Source: Acetoanaerobium sp041831635 (GTDB lineage: Bacteria > Bacillota > Clostridia > Peptostreptococcales > Filifactoraceae). Taken from it: a stretch of 13,842 nucleotides of DNA. This document shows positions 1 through 8,152 of this stretch, in pieces (within the stretch, counting starts at the first letter, position 1; every line of letters starts with the position of its first letter). The DNA is taken from contig JBHASY010000099.1 of assembly GCA_041831635.1 (NCBI GenBank), positions 1 through 13,842 of the forward strand, read 5' to 3'. Position numbers and translations under genes: made by a program. The notes under the pieces are model-generated. The model had not been told where the DNA came from. It did not search any database and saw nothing but the letters and a program-made list of their open reading frames with translations.

Positions 1-2
1 CA

Positions 3-857
3 TCTATAGTTAAAGATATCCTAGATGGCAAAAAGCCTGAAACTTTTGAAAATGCAGAAACTATCAAGATGGTTGAAGGAAGCTGGGGAGAAGCTACAGA
101 GTCTTACTCTAAAGGTCATATCCCTGGAGCAATTCATATAAACACCGACTGGATAGAGCCACCACCTGCGTGGATGCTTGCTGACGATGAAACTTTACTA
201 AAGGTAATGTTGGAAAATGGAATAAGTGCGAACGATACGGTAATAGTTAGCAGCGAATATCAGATGGCTGCGTACAGAGTTGCATTGGTGTTGAGATATG
301 CAGGAGTTAAGGACGTCAGAGTTTTAAATGGCGGAACAGGTTCATGGACGCTTGCAGGATATGAACTTGAAACTACAGAAAATACTCCTACACCTATTAC
401 AGATTTTGGCGGAGTTTTTCCGGGAAATCCTGATATAGTGGATACTATAGAAGAAGTACAAGCTATGCTTGAAACTGAAAACTTCACACTTGTGGATAAC
501 AGAACTTGGGATGAGTATATCGGAAAAATATCCGGATACAGTTATCATGACAAAATGGGAAGAATAGAAGGCGCTAAATTCGGATATGCAGGAAAAACAG
601 ATTCCAACTCACTGGATTATTATAGAAACATTGACAATACTATGAGAAATTTTGATGAAATACTGGCAAAATGGCAAGAAAATGAAATAGATCCGTCAAC
701 TCATCTATCGTTTATGTGCGGTAGCGGCTGGAGAGCGGCAGAAGTTTTATATTATGCTAATGTTGCAGGATATGACAATGTATCACTTTACAGCGACGGC
801 TGGATTGGATGGTCCAATGCAGGGCTTCCTAGTGTAACGGGAGAACCTGTACAGTAA
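3..857 (+). CDS. Multi-domain rhodanese (thiosulfate sulfurtransferase-like), 5'-truncated by the window edge
   Basis: The frame is open back to the first base, so the ATG at 69 is probably internal and the gene starts outside the window. Two rhodanese modules are visible. The first carries GHIPGAIHINT and the structural VLNGG, but its active-site loop reads VSSEYQMAAYRV with no cysteine, so it is predicted inactive. The second carries VDNRTWDEY and the classical CxxGxR loop as CGSGWR, with the catalytic Cys codon at 717-719. Rhodaneses of this kind move sulfane sulfur through a cysteine persulfide; a silent N-terminal domain followed by an active C-terminal domain is usual for the family. 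Whether there is a signal peptide or a further upstream domain cannot be seen. Its TAA overlaps the ATG of the next gene (TAATG), so the two are probably translated together. The family call is firm; substrate and location are unknown. Confidence 0.9.
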   Translation, partial: SIVKDILDGKKPETFENAETIKMVEGSWGEATESYSKGHIPGAIHINTDWIEPPPAWMLADDETLLKVMLENGISANDTVIVSSEYQMAAYRVALVLRYAGVKDVRVLNGGTGSWTLAGYELETTENTPTPITDFGGVFPGNPDIVDTIEEVQAMLETENFTLVDNRTWDEYIGKISGYSYHDKMGRIEGAKFGYAGKTDSNSLDYYRNIDNTMRNFDEILAKWQENEIDPSTHLSFMCGSGWRAAEVLYYANVAGYDNVSLYSDGWIGWSNAGLPSVTGEPVQ

Positions 858-1276
858 TGAAAAAGATAGTATATCTGCTGATAAATGTCTTGCAAGTATT
901 GACATTTATAGGAGTATTTATATTAGAATATCTATCTAAGCGAAAGGGTGGAGTGAACCACCACTTAATTGCAAGAAAATACCAGCTTAAAGAGGGAATA
1001 TACAGTGATTTTAATTTGATTATTTTCTTTGTCATTATGTTGACATTAGCAGGGGTTTTATATTTAATAGCTAAAAAATATAGAAAATACAATTTAAGTA
1101 TGTTGGAAATTTTGAAATTGACAATAATTACTGTGTTCTTTGGTGCCTGTATAATAAATCCTTCTATCAAAGCACTTAACGGATATGTGTATCTGTTATC
1201 ATCAACTATCTTTGTATATGCACTACAATTGATACCTGTAATCAAAGATTTCAAACTGAATAAAAATGTATCCTGA
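857..1276 (+). CDS. Small integral membrane protein coupled to the rhodanese
   Basis: This 139-residue protein starts on an ATG overlapping the rhodanese stop codon by one base, the typical layout for translational coupling. I see four hydrophobic segments, roughly residues 4-25 (IVYLLINVLQVLTFIGVFIL), 52-72, 86-104 and 112-130, separated by short Lys/Arg-rich loops such as KKYRKYN. There is no cysteine pair or other catalytic motif, and I do not recognise the family. The coupling suggests it works with the rhodanese, perhaps as a membrane anchor or as a transporter of a sulfur compound, but that is inference. The overlapping antisense frame is rejected because this frame has the coupling and coherent membrane helices. 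A strong terminator follows 53 bases after the stop. Confidence 0.7.
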   Translation: MKKIVYLLINVLQVLTFIGVFILEYLSKRKGGVNHHLIARKYQLKEGIYSDFNLIIFFVIMLTLAGVLYLIAKKYRKYNLSMLEILKLTIITVFFGACIINPSIKALNGYVYLLSSTIFVYALQLIPVIKDFKLNKNVS

Positions 1277-1328
1277 TAAAGTAGATTTTACGTCTTTTGA
1301 AACTATTTAAAAGGGATATAAATTTAAG

Positions 1329-1386
1329 AACCCGGATTATTTTGTAAATTTACATTTTTGTAAATGCTAAATGATCCGGGTTTTTT
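1329..1386 (+). terminator. Intrinsic terminator of the rhodanese operon
   Basis: The arms AACCCGGATTAT (1329-1340) and ATGATCCGGGTT (1371-1382) pair over 12 bp with one G-U pair, and a T run (1381-1386) follows. An inner ATTTAC/GTAAAT stem extends the hairpin. The sequence is clearly related to the hairpin at 9780-9840: the two share the GTAAATGC core and the CCGGATTATTT arm. Confidence 0.85.
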
Positions 1387-1666
1387 AGTTTTGTATTGTG
1401 CAAAATCAACTTGTCCATATAGCCTACAGTGCTCGATATTTTCGTTGTCTTCGTGATGAATTTCAAATTTAAATTCCTTAATAATCGGAACGAAGATATT
1501 ACCATTTATTCAAAAATGTTTCAGGCTTTATGCATCTTGATCTAAGTCTTTGCTCAAATATCTGTATGAAATATAAGTCTGAGGAGCGAAAAAGCTGATA
1601 CTTTTCTTAACTGATATTGTTCTTAAATGATATGGTTTTTTAGAAAAAAATGCTTTAAAATAGTTA

Positions 1667-1695
1667 TTAACCAGAGTTTTGTGTAGGATTATAAA
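1667..1695 (+). promoter_or_regulatory. Candidate sigma-A promoter of abfD
   Basis: TTAACC (1667-1672), 17 bases, then TATAAA (1690-1695). The -35 box matches four of six consensus positions. Transcription would begin near 1702 and give an 85-base leader containing the hairpin at 1709-1753. The spacing is good but the boxes are imperfect. Confidence 0.35.
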
Positions 1696-1708
1696 AATAA
1701 GTCATATA

Positions 1709-1753
1709 TTTTTCGGTTTGAATGGTCATTGCTCCGACCAAAAACCGAGAAAA
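1709..1753 (+). promoter_or_regulatory. Leader hairpin upstream of abfD
   Basis: TTTTTCGGTTT (1709-1719) pairs with AAACCGAGAAAA (1742-1753) with one bulged G, and an inner GGTC/GACC stem (1724-1727 with 1736-1739) closes an ATTGCTCC loop. No T run follows on the plus strand, so it is not an intrinsic terminator. It ends 33 bases before the start codon and could be a regulatory or stabilising mRNA structure, or a protein-binding inverted repeat. Confidence 0.45.
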
Positions 1754-1786
1754 CTAAAAAAACAAAATTGAATTGGAGTGAGCGTT

Positions 1787-3256
1787 ATGGCATTGATGTC
1801 TAAGGAAGAATATGTTGAGAGTTTGAAAAAACTCAATCTAAATGTATATATGTTCGGAGAAAAAATCGAAGATACGGTGGAGCATTCCATTATAAAGCCG
1901 TCGATGAATTCTGTGGCTATGACTTATGAATTGGCTCAAAATCCTGAGTACGAGGATTTGATGACAGCGACATCCGGTCTTACAGGAAAGAAAGTAAACA
2001 GGTTTACTCACTTGCATCAAAATACCGATGATTTGGTTAAGAAAGTGAAGATGCAAAGGCTGCTGGGACAAAAGACGGCTTCGTGCTTTCAAAGATGTGT
2101 AGGTATGGACGCTGCAAATGCTCTTTACAGCACTACGTTTGAGGTTGACAAAGCTCACGGGACAAAGTATTTTGAGAATTTCAAAAAATATTGGACTATG
2201 ATACAGGAAAATGATTATACTGTGGACGGTGCTATGACAGACCCTAAAGGTGACAGAAGTCTATCTCCGTCAGAGCAGACTGATCCGGATTTATATCTTA
2301 GAGTTGTGGAAAGAAGAGATGACGGGGTAGTTGTAAGAGGAGCAAAGGTACATCAGACAGGGATAGTAAATTCTCAGGAAGTAATAGTAATGCCTACTGT
2401 CGCATTGAAAGAGAAAGACAAAGACTATGCCATATCTTTCGCGCTTGAGACAGATGCACAGGGAATTTTGATAATTTACGGCAGACAGTCGTGTGATACA
2501 AGAAAGCTGGAGGAAAATGCCGATATAGATTTGGGAAATAAAGAGTTTGGAGGACACGAGGCTCTGGTTATTTTTGACAACGTATTTGTGCCAAATGAAA
2601 GAATATTTTTAAACGGAGAAACCGATTTTGCCGGTATGTTGGTAGAAAGGTTTGCAGACTATCACAGACAAAGTTACGGCGGATGCAAGACTGGAGTAGG
2701 CGATGTGCTTATAGGAGCGGCTGCACTTTCCGCAGATTATAACGGAGTTGCTAAAGCATCTCATATAAAGGATAAACTCATAGAGATGACTCACTTAAAT
2801 GAGACTCTTTACAGTTGCGGGATAGCCTGTTCATCTCAGGGAAGAGTTACTGAAGCTGGAAACTATCAGGTAGATTCACTTCTTGCAAATATATGTAAGC
2901 AAAATATAACCAGACTTCCATATGAGATTGCAAGACTTGCTGAGGACATAGCAGGAGGACTTATGGTTACCCTGCCGTCTGAAAAAGATTTCAAAGACCC
3001 TGTGCTTGGCAAGTATATAGAAAAATATCTTCAAGGAACATCTAACGTAGCTACGGAAAATCGTATGAGGATATTGAGATTGATTGAAAATCTTACCTTA
3101 GGTACGGCGGCTGTAGGTTACAGAACCGAATCTATGCACGGTGCAGGTTCTCCTCAGGCACAAAGAGTAATGATAGGCAGACAGGCGAAGTTTGAATTTA
3201 AAAAGGAGCTTGCAAAAAATATTGCAGGAGTAAATGAGAAATTAAATAAAAAGTAG
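1787..3256 (+). CDS. abfD: 4-hydroxybutyryl-CoA dehydratase / vinylacetyl-CoA delta-isomerase
   Basis: This FAD- and [4Fe-4S]-dependent enzyme converts 4-hydroxybutyryl-CoA to crotonyl-CoA in GABA, succinate and butyrate fermentation. The 489-residue protein aligns almost end to end with my recollection of the C. aminobutyricum enzyme (490 residues). The cluster ligands are present: Cys100 and Cys104 in CFQRCVGMDA, and His293 and Cys300 in YHRQSYGGCKTG. The conserved VHQTG, FGGHEALV and RTESMHGAGSPQAQR stretches are also present, with Glu448 as probable counterpart of catalytic Glu455. The ATG at 1787 is preferred over the GTG at 1778 because GGAG at 1775-1778 sits 8 bases before it and MALMSKEEY matches the family N-terminus. 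A loop near residues 405-415 is several residues shorter than in C. aminobutyricum. No terminator separates it from nifJ, 74 bases on. The usual partners (4-hydroxybutyrate dehydrogenase, CoA-transferase) are absent here. Confidence 0.96.
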   Translation: MALMSKEEYVESLKKLNLNVYMFGEKIEDTVEHSIIKPSMNSVAMTYELAQNPEYEDLMTATSGLTGKKVNRFTHLHQNTDDLVKKVKMQRLLGQKTASCFQRCVGMDAANALYSTTFEVDKAHGTKYFENFKKYWTMIQENDYTVDGAMTDPKGDRSLSPSEQTDPDLYLRVVERRDDGVVVRGAKVHQTGIVNSQEVIVMPTVALKEKDKDYAISFALETDAQGILIIYGRQSCDTRKLEENADIDLGNKEFGGHEALVIFDNVFVPNERIFLNGETDFAGMLVERFADYHRQSYGGCKTGVGDVLIGAAALSADYNGVAKASHIKDKLIEMTHLNETLYSCGIACSSQGRVTEAGNYQVDSLLANICKQNITRLPYEIARLAEDIAGGLMVTLPSEKDFKDPVLGKYIEKYLQGTSNVATENRMRILRLIENLTLGTAAVGYRTESMHGAGSPQAQRVMIGRQAKFEFKKELAKNIAGVNEKLNKK

Positions 3257-3330
3257 GTTTTAAAATTAAGATACAGGTTAAAATTATAATGATATTTTTT
3301 TGAAAAAAATCGGATTTAAGGAGAATTTTT

Positions 3331-6300
3331 ATGATAAAAAGAAGAACTATGGCTATGGACGGAAACACTGCAGCCGCATATTCATCTTATGCATTTACCG
3401 ATGTAGCAGCTATTTATCCTATTACTCCATCATCACAGATGGCTGCAGTAATAGACGAATGGTCTTCTCAGGGACGAAAAAATATTTTTGGCGAAACAGT
3501 TATGGTAAAAGAAATGCAATCTGAGGGAGGAGCAGCAGGTACACTTCACGGTTCTTTGCAGGCAGGAGCCCTCACTTCAACATATACAGCGTCTCAAGGA
3601 CTTTTGCTTATGATACCCAATATGTACAAAGTAGCCGGAGAGTTACTTCCGGCAGTGTTTCATGTAAGTGCAAGATCACTTGCTTCAAATGCCCTTAGTA
3701 TATTTGGAGATCATCAGGATGTAATGTCCACAAGACAAACCGGCTTTACTATGCTTGCTTCAAGCAGTGTACAGCAAGTAATGGACTTAGCGGCGATAGC
3801 TCATCTAAGTGCGATAAAATCTCGTATACCTGTACTTCATTTTTTTGACGGATTTAGAACTTCACACGAAGTTCAAAAGATAGAATTACTGGAATATGAA
3901 GAACTTGCAAGTCTGGTAGATATGGATGCGGTAAAAAACTTCAGAGATAATGCACTTACGCCAAATAACCCCGTGCTCAGAGGAACTACTCAAAACCCTG
4001 ATGTTTTCTTTCAAATGAGGGAGGCTATAAATAAATACTATGATGATATTCCCGGCGTAGTTCAGTCTTATATGGACGAGATAAATAAACTGACAGGCAG
4101 AAACTATAAATTATATAGCTATTATGGTGTTGAAGATGCTGAAAACATAATCATAGCTATGGGTTCAGGCTGTGAAACTATCAGTGAAGTGGTAGATTAT
4201 CTAAATGCTAAAGGAGAAAAAACAGGGATGCTGGAAATTCATCTGTACAGGCCTTTTGCAGCAGAGTATTTCCTAAAAGAAATTCCTAGGTCAGTAAAGA
4301 AAATAGCAGTGCTGGACAGAACTAAAGAACCGGGTTCAAACGGAGAGCCGCTCTATATAGATGTGAGAAATGCATACTATAATATCGAAAATCCGCCTCT
4401 GATAGTAGGGGGAAGATACGGCCTAAGTTCAAAAGATTTCAAGCCGAAAGATGTAGTATCGGTTTTTGAAAATCTGAAAAAAGACAAGCCTATGAACGAT
4501 TTTTCTGTAAGTATAGTTGATGATGTCACTTTTAAATCCTTGCCGTTGAGCAGTGAAGACATAGATACTACTCCTGATGGGATAAAAGCTTGTAAATTCT
4601 GGGGATATGGCTCGGACGGAACGGTAAGTGCAAACAAAGCTGCTGTAAAAATAATCAGTGAAAACACTGATTTTTATACTCAGGCTTATTTTGAATATGA
4701 TGCGAAAAAATCAGGAGGACTGACTATCTCTCATCTTAGATTCGGAGAAAATAGGATAAGAGAGCCTTATGCGGTAAGTAGTGCCGATTTTATAGCCTGT
4801 CATAATCAAGCTTATGTAAATAAATACAACCTGCTTTCAGGAATAAAAAGAGGAGGTAAATTCCTTCTTAACTGTGTTTGGACTGAGGACGAACTTGAAA
4901 AACATCTGCCTGCGAAAATGAAAATAGATATAGCAAATAACGATGTTGAATTTTACACTATAGATGCAGTGAATATCGCTAAAGAACTCGGACTTGGAAA
5001 CAGAATCAATATGATTATGCAGGCGGCTTTTTTTAAGCTTACCGATATCATATCAATTGAGGAGGTTTCAAATCATCTTAAAAAGGAGGTAGAAAAATCA
5101 TATTCGGCAAAAGGGCAAAATGTTGTCGATATGAACAATGCGGCTATAGACAAAGGATTTGAAAATATAAAAAAAATAGTTGTTCCGGATGAGTGGAAAA
5201 CTATGGAAGATAAAAAGACGAATGAAAATACTGATATGCCTGAGTTTGTAAAAAATGTCATACTTCCTATGAACAGACAGGAGGGGGACACTCTTCCTGT
5301 AAGTGCATTTAACGGTCGTGAGGACGGAACCTTTCCTATGGGTATTACACAATGGGAAAAAAGAGAAATAGCGATTTTCGTTCCAAAATGGGATATGTCA
5401 AAATGTATCCAGTGTAATCAGTGTTCTTATGTATGTCCTCACTCAGTTATAAGACCTACATTACTTAACAAAGAAGATATGAAAAATGCTCCCGAAGGTT
5501 TTAATTCTGTAGCTGCCAAGGGATTTGAAAAAATGCAGTATCACCTTGCCATATCGGGACAAGACTGTACAGGCTGTGGAAGTTGTATTCAAAACTGCCC
5601 TGCAAAAGAAAAAGCTATAAATCTGGAAGAGTTTGAAAAAAACAGGGAAAGATATATTACAGACTGGAATTTTACAAAAGATATATCAACTAAGCAAATA
5701 CCTGAAAATGTAAAAGCAACTGTGAAAGGGAGTCAGTTTTTAAAACCTCTACAAGAGTTTTCAGGAGCCTGTGCAGGCTGTGGAGAAACTCCGTATGCAA
5801 AACTTATCACTCAACTTTACGGAGACAGAATGATGATATCAAATGCGGCAGGTTGTTCAACAGTATGGGGAGGTTCTCCGCAGGTTTCATATACGAAAAA
5901 TGAAAACGGTCATGGACCGTCATGGGGCTTTTCTCTGTTTGAAGACAATGCAGAGTACGGCTTCGGTATGTATTTAGGTGTGAAAAAGCTTAGAACTGCT
6001 ACTAAAAATTTAGTTACTGAGGCTATAGGAAATAATGTGAGCATTGAGCTTAAAACTGCTTTACAAGAGTGGCTTGAAGGCTTTGATGTAGCAGAAGAAA
6101 CCAGATCACGTGCTGATGTTTTGACTGCTGCATTAGAGAAAGAAAAAGGAAATAACAAACTTTTAAATAAAATATATGAAAATAGAGATTACTTTATAAA
6201 GAGATCTCACTGGATATTCGGTGGAGACGGCTGGGCTTATGATATCGGATATGGAGGGTTAGACCATGTACTTGCATCAGGCGAGGACATAAATGTGCTT

Positions 6301-6849
6301 GTTTTTGACACTGAGGTGTATTCAAATACCGGGGGACAGTCCTCAAAAGCAACTCCTACCGCAGCTATAGCAGAATTTGCATCAAGCGGAAAGAACATAA
6401 GAAAAAAAGATTTGGGAATGATGGCAATAAGCTACGGTTATGTATATGTGGCTCAAATCTCTATGGGAGCGGATAAAAATCAAACACTAAAAGCAATAAT
6501 GGAAGCAGAAAGCTATCCGGGACCGTCGCTGATTATAGCTTATTCTCCTTGTATCAATCATGGAATAAAGGCAGGAATGTCTAAATCTCAAATGCAGGCA
6601 AAAGATGCTGTAGATGCCGGATACTGGTCGCTGTATCGCTACAATCCTCTAGCTGAAGAAAAAGGAAAAAATCCTTTTACTATGGATTCTAAAGAGCCGA
6701 CTAAAGACTTAAAGGAATTTATGATGAGTGAAGTCAGATTTTCTTCACTATATAAATTATCTCCGAAGATGGCAGATGAACTGTTTTCAAAGGCGGAGGC
6801 TGACGCCAAGTTCAGATATGAAAAATATGTACAGCTTGCAAAAAGATAA
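3331..6849 (+). CDS. nifJ: Pyruvate:ferredoxin (flavodoxin) oxidoreductase, single-chain
   Basis: It oxidises pyruvate with CoA to acetyl-CoA and CO2 and reduces ferredoxin, using thiamine diphosphate and three [4Fe-4S] clusters in the cytoplasm. The 1172-residue length is that of the full homodimeric form. Visible in order: the pyruvate-binding domain with YPITPSS (residues 29-35) and GFRTSHE; a transketolase-like second domain; the gamma domain (about 420-640); a ferredoxin domain with CIQCNQCSYVCP (from Cys692) and CTGCGSCIQNCP (from Cys746); and the TPP domain with CAGCGE (Cys814, Cys817), GGDGWAYD (964-971) and VYSNTGGQ. A Cys in PCINHG probably completes the proximal cluster. The start is supported by AAGGAG at 3318-3323. 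It lies between abfD and an aminotransferase, and its reduced ferredoxin would supply hydrogenase, Rnf or similar acceptors. No damage is visible. Confidence 0.97.
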   Translation: MIKRRTMAMDGNTAAAYSSYAFTDVAAIYPITPSSQMAAVIDEWSSQGRKNIFGETVMVKEMQSEGGAAGTLHGSLQAGALTSTYTASQGLLLMIPNMYKVAGELLPAVFHVSARSLASNALSIFGDHQDVMSTRQTGFTMLASSSVQQVMDLAAIAHLSAIKSRIPVLHFFDGFRTSHEVQKIELLEYEELASLVDMDAVKNFRDNALTPNNPVLRGTTQNPDVFFQMREAINKYYDDIPGVVQSYMDEINKLTGRNYKLYSYYGVEDAENIIIAMGSGCETISEVVDYLNAKGEKTGMLEIHLYRPFAAEYFLKEIPRSVKKIAVLDRTKEPGSNGEPLYIDVRNAYYNIENPPLIVGGRYGLSSKDFKPKDVVSVFENLKKDKPMNDFSVSIVDDVTFKSLPLSSEDIDTTPDGIKACKFWGYGSDGTVSANKAAVKIISENTDFYTQAYFEYDAKKSGGLTISHLRFGENRIREPYAVSSADFIACHNQAYVNKYNLLSGIKRGGKFLLNCVWTEDELEKHLPAKMKIDIANNDVEFYTIDAVNIAKELGLGNRINMIMQAAFFKLTDIISIEEVSNHLKKEVEKSYSAKGQNVVDMNNAAIDKGFENIKKIVVPDEWKTMEDKKTNENTDMPEFVKNVILPMNRQEGDTLPVSAFNGREDGTFPMGITQWEKREIAIFVPKWDMSKCIQCNQCSYVCPHSVIRPTLLNKEDMKNAPEGFNSVAAKGFEKMQYHLAISGQDCTGCGSCIQNCPAKEKAINLEEFEKNRERYITDWNFTKDISTKQIPENVKATVKGSQFLKPLQEFSGACAGCGETPYAKLITQLYGDRMMISNAAGCSTVWGGSPQVSYTKNENGHGPSWGFSLFEDNAEYGFGMYLGVKKLRTATKNLVTEAIGNNVSIELKTALQEWLEGFDVAEETRSRADVLTAALEKEKGNNKLLNKIYENRDYFIKRSHWIFGGDGWAYDIGYGGLDHVLASGEDINVLVFDTEVYSNTGGQSSKATPTAAIAEFASSGKNIRKKDLGMMAISYGYVYVAQISMGADKNQTLKAIMEAESYPGPSLIIAYSPCINHGIKAGMSKSQMQAKDAVDAGYWSLYRYNPLAEEKGKNPFTMDSKEPTKDLKEFMMSEVRFSSLYKLSPKMADELFSKAEADAKFRYEKYVQLAKR

Positions 6850-6878
6850 AAACAGAAAATCTAAAAGGAGGTTTGATT

Positions 6879-8045
6879 ATGAATTATCTATCAGATATTG
6901 CTCTTAACTATCCTGCGTCAGGGATTAGAAAAATGTTCGACCTTGCCCTTCAATATAAAGATGCAATTAAATTAACGGTAGGAGAGCCGAATTTTGAAAC
7001 TCCGCAAAACATAAAAGAAGCGGCAAAAAAAGCTATTGACGAGGGTTACACAAGATACTCTCCAAATGCAGGTCTTCCTGAATTGAGAGAAGCTGTAGCA
7101 AAAGAATATTTTAAATATTCAAATGAATATACACTTGATAACGTAATGATTACAGTGGGAGGAATGGAGGCAATAGCTATGTGCCTTCTTGCTACCTTAA
7201 ATTATGGAGATGAGGTCATCATTCCGGACCCTTGCTTTCCGAACTATGTAGGACAGGTTATGGTTGCAGGAGCAAAGCCTGTAAGTGTTCCTGTGTATGA
7301 AGAAAATGACTTTAGCATAAAGGCAAAAGATATAGAAAAAGCGATTACTCCTAAAACGAGAGCCATTTTATTAAACTCTCCGAGCAATCCGCTCGGCTCT
7401 GTTATTTGCAAAGAAGAAATAAAGGAAATAGCAAAGTTGGTAGAAAAATATAATTTAATAGTATATTCCGATGAAGTTTACGATAAACTGGTGTTTGACG
7501 ATATAGAGTATTTCAGTATGGCACAGATTCCTGAGGTAAGAGATAGAGTGCTTGTGATAAACAGCTTCTCAAAGAGTTATGCTATGACGGGTTGGAGAAT
7601 AGGTTATATAGTAGGAAACAAAGAGATAATATCAGTGATGCCTAAGCTTCAGGAGGGAATAGTGTCTTGCGTATCTACTTTTACCCAAAGGGCGGCACTT
7701 GAAGCTATAAGCGGAAGTCAAGACGCAGTTAAGCAGATGTATCTGGATTATGTAAGACGCAGAGATATACTCATAGACGGGTTAAACGCTATACCGGGTA
7801 TAAGTTGCAAAAAATCTTCAGGAAGCATTTATGCCTTTGCAAATATGAAAGAGCTGGGAATAAGCTCTGAGCAGTTCGCAGAAGAGCTTGTAAAAAATGC
7901 GGGAGTAGTTGTAGTTCCAGGTTCGGCTTTCGGAAGTATGGGAGAAGGATATTTCAGAACTGTATTTGCAAACTCGAACGAAAACTTAAAAAATGCAGTT
8001 GCAAGAATTGACGAGTATGTTAGAAAAACTTATAAAAAATCCTAG
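6879..8045 (+). CDS. PLP-dependent class I/II aminotransferase
   Basis: The 388-residue protein is a fold-type I aminotransferase, cytoplasmic, moving an amino group between an amino acid and a 2-oxoacid. The PLP-binding lysine is Lys232 in NSFSKSYAMTGWRIGY. The cofactor-binding YSDEVYDKL and a C-terminal substrate-carboxylate arginine in GYFRTVF are also visible. The NSPSNPLG motif has Leu where Thr is usual (NPTG). AAAAGGAGGT at 6863-6871 points to the ATG at 6879, not the upstream TTG. It follows nifJ by 29 bases and is probably in the same operon. That context favours alanine, or another amino acid whose oxoacid feeds pyruvate oxidation, but aspartate, aromatic or branched-chain substrates cannot be excluded from sequence alone. 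Confidence 0.9.
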   Translation: MNYLSDIALNYPASGIRKMFDLALQYKDAIKLTVGEPNFETPQNIKEAAKKAIDEGYTRYSPNAGLPELREAVAKEYFKYSNEYTLDNVMITVGGMEAIAMCLLATLNYGDEVIIPDPCFPNYVGQVMVAGAKPVSVPVYEENDFSIKAKDIEKAITPKTRAILLNSPSNPLGSVICKEEIKEIAKLVEKYNLIVYSDEVYDKLVFDDIEYFSMAQIPEVRDRVLVINSFSKSYAMTGWRIGYIVGNKEIISVMPKLQEGIVSCVSTFTQRAALEAISGSQDAVKQMYLDYVRRRDILIDGLNAIPGISCKKSSGSIYAFANMKELGISSEQFAEELVKNAGVVVVPGSAFGSMGEGYFRTVFANSNENLKNAVARIDEYVRKTYKKS

Positions 8046-8056
8046 AATTATCTAAA

Positions 8057-8090
8057 CCCCCCTATAGCCTTTAAATGGAAATAGGGGGAG
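8057..8090 (+). terminator. Probable terminator hairpin after the aminotransferase
   Basis: CCCCCTAT (8058-8065) pairs perfectly with ATAGGGGG (8081-8088) around a 15-base loop. The following sequence (AGTTTGAATTTA) is only modestly T-rich, so termination may be partial. It fits the end of the abfD-nifJ-aminotransferase unit, just before the new tadA promoter. Confidence 0.55.
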
Positions 8091-8106
8091 TTTGAATTTA
8101 ATATTA

Positions 8107-8135
8107 TTGACAATAGCTTGATTTTTGTATAGAAT
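8107..8135 (+). promoter_or_regulatory. Strong sigma-A promoter of tadA
   Basis: A perfect TTGACA (8107-8112), 17 bases, then TAGAAT (8130-8135). Transcription should start about 8141-8143, next to the first possible start codon of tadA at 8144 and about 10 bases before the second at 8153. Confidence 0.75.
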
Positions 8136-8152
8136 GATACGGGATGTGTTTT

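Larger units (their letters stand above)
1387..1786. other. 400-bp intergenic region upstream of abfD
   Basis: No plus-strand gene is visible. The 3' part holds a candidate promoter (1667-1695) and a hairpin (1709-1753). On the minus strand, about 1607-1387, two overlapping frames have coding-like composition: one gives FEQRLRSRCIKPETFLNKW then a stop, and another gives NIFVPIIKEFKFEIHHEDN and continues into the terminator. Joined by one frameshift they would read as the end of a decayed gene. I cannot name a family and this may be chance. Confidence 0.4.

Noticed and set aside
829..1254. 141-codon open frame on the minus strand opposite the small membrane protein
   Set aside because: The plus-strand frame overlaps the rhodanese stop in a coupled TAATG and has clear membrane helices; the minus frame is a shadow with no ribosome binding site or recognisable domain.
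3300..3524. 74-codon frame overlapping the start of nifJ
   Set aside because: It is an out-of-frame shadow; nifJ has a proper AAGGAG and the conserved YPITPSS in its own frame.
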